Shown: positions 34,051 through 64,000 of the stretch, piece by piece
Position numbering within the stretch: position 1 is the first letter of the stretch
How the letters are laid out: the number at the start of each line of letters is the position of its first letter
Origin: Sebastes aleutianus
Taxonomy: Eukaryota > Chordata > Actinopteri > Perciformes > Sebastidae
DNA: 64,000 nt
Direction: 5' to 3'
NCBI GenBank assembly: GCA_916700875.1
Contig: CAKAKS010000060.1
Span: forward strand, 4,697,334-4,761,333
Program-made: the position numbers and the translations under genes
The notes under the pieces: generated by a model
Databases searched by the model: none
Told to the model about the DNA's origin: nothing
What the model saw: only the letters and a program-made list of their open reading frames with translations

Positions 34051-34530
34051 GTCTCCTCCCAACTCTCGCGATGACAGAGGCGGCAGCAGGGTTGGGTAAT
34101 ACTGCGTCACCTGACCCAGAGAAGGGGGGAGGAGGGGAGACATTTAAATAAATTAATAATGAAATAAGCAAGAGGATGTACATCCACTAGGAGCACCACC
34201 ATCACCGACACCATCAGCATCCAACGAGCCGGGCTGAAGCTTGCATCGCCGGGGCTCGCAGGCTGACGGTGGGCCGCAGCACAGAGGATCAGCTCTGGAG
34301 GAGGAGAGGAAGAGGGGAAACCGCTGGAGCACTGGATGCTGGAGGATGATGAGGATGATGATGATGATGATGCTATCCAGGACCTGATGTTCCCCTGCAC
34401 GCCCCGCTGATACACAGGGACTGTCGGACTGGTGGTGGTGAGGATTATCCGGGAGGCTGGGAGACAGGGAGGGGGAGGCAGAGACAAGCTTCATCCGGAC
34501 ACAGAGAGGACCGACTCACAACGAGGAACA
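34050..34530 (+). promoter_or_regulatory. snap91: Probable snap91 promoter and 5' leader region
   Basis: Rise in GC and CpG just upstream of snap91, with TCTCGCGA at 34064-34071 and TGCGTCA (CRE-like half) at 34103-34109. A purine-rich leader with (GAT)n at about 34347-34372 follows. A good donor sequence, gtaaga at 34531, could end a noncoding first exon. The transcription start itself cannot be seen. Confidence 0.35.
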
Positions 34531-34893
34531 GTAAGAACAGAGAAGAAAAGAGCCAAATTAAAACCTGGAGTGGGAGTTTGCAGTTGGATATTTTTTGTTT
34601 ATTCAGCTCTATTTTTAAAGGATACTGGTCTACAGGGAAGAAAGTCAGTTCCAGAAACGCCTGCAGATCCATCAGTGACTGGAGTTGCATAACAAGACTG
34701 GCTGATTCCCAATCATTTGTCTGTAGGAAGTGTCCCACCATCTCTGTTCTGTGCTGTGTTTCTGTGCTGCTTTCGAGGGCAGCTGGGATTACTGAGGCCC
34801 GCTCGTTGGTTCCGGTGTGTGTGTGTGTGTGGGGTGGGGGGGTAGGACCATAGTGGACGCCTGCTAGTCTTGGTCTGACTCCTTGGAGAGAAG

Positions 34894-63899
<29,006 letters not shown>

Positions 63900-64000
63900 G
63901 TGAGTGACACTCGCCATCAGGGAACAAAGTCACTTTACAAGGTTACTGAATCTGCTGAGGGATAATCAGAGTCGAGAAAAAAGCTGCCAACTGGATTTAA

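Overview
The window is vertebrate nuclear DNA, most likely from a percomorph-type teleost fish. It has many short exons with GT-AG introns, long dinucleotide and tetranucleotide microsatellites, and dense small inverted-repeat transposons of teleost style. Its two genes are recognisable vertebrate orthologues. Nothing bacterial, phage-like or CRISPR-like is present.

Left half (about 237-31975): one complete protein-coding gene on the + strand, dop1a (formerly dopey1), a DOP1/Dopey-family protein of trans-Golgi and endosome membranes. I could join 37 coding exons. All 36 introns are GT-AG, the phases agree at every junction, and the joined reading frame is 7470 nt (2489 codons plus TGA). The start ATG is at 295, the stop ends at 31671 and a polyadenylation signal lies at 31953. 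A long central exon (18152-20267) carries 28% of the protein.

Middle (about 31980-34890): an intergenic interval of about 3 kb with decayed repeats, then a GC-richer stretch that probably holds the promoter and 5' leader of the next gene.

Right half (34894-63899 and beyond): the 5' part of snap91 (AP180), also on the + strand. The first five coding exons encode the first 182 residues, the N-terminal part of the ANTH phosphoinositide- and clathrin-assembly domain. The rest lies past the window. Its first intron is 21.8 kb and is a graveyard of mobile elements and microsatellites.

The two genes do not form a pathway unit, but both act in membrane traffic: DOP1A at Golgi and endosome membranes, AP180 at clathrin-coated pits of the synapse. 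Repeats make up most of what is left. They include a dispersed TIR element in at least seven copies or fragments, several hAT-type MITEs with perfect 8-bp target duplications, a 600-bp foldback element flanked by TTAA, and the 3' end of a non-LTR retrotransposon. I found no convincing new biological system. The most interesting signals are repeats at or near splice sites (exons 12, 27 and 33 of dop1a, exon 1 of snap91), an unexplained coding-like tract in dop1a intron 13, and the close head-to-tail dop1a-snap91 arrangement.
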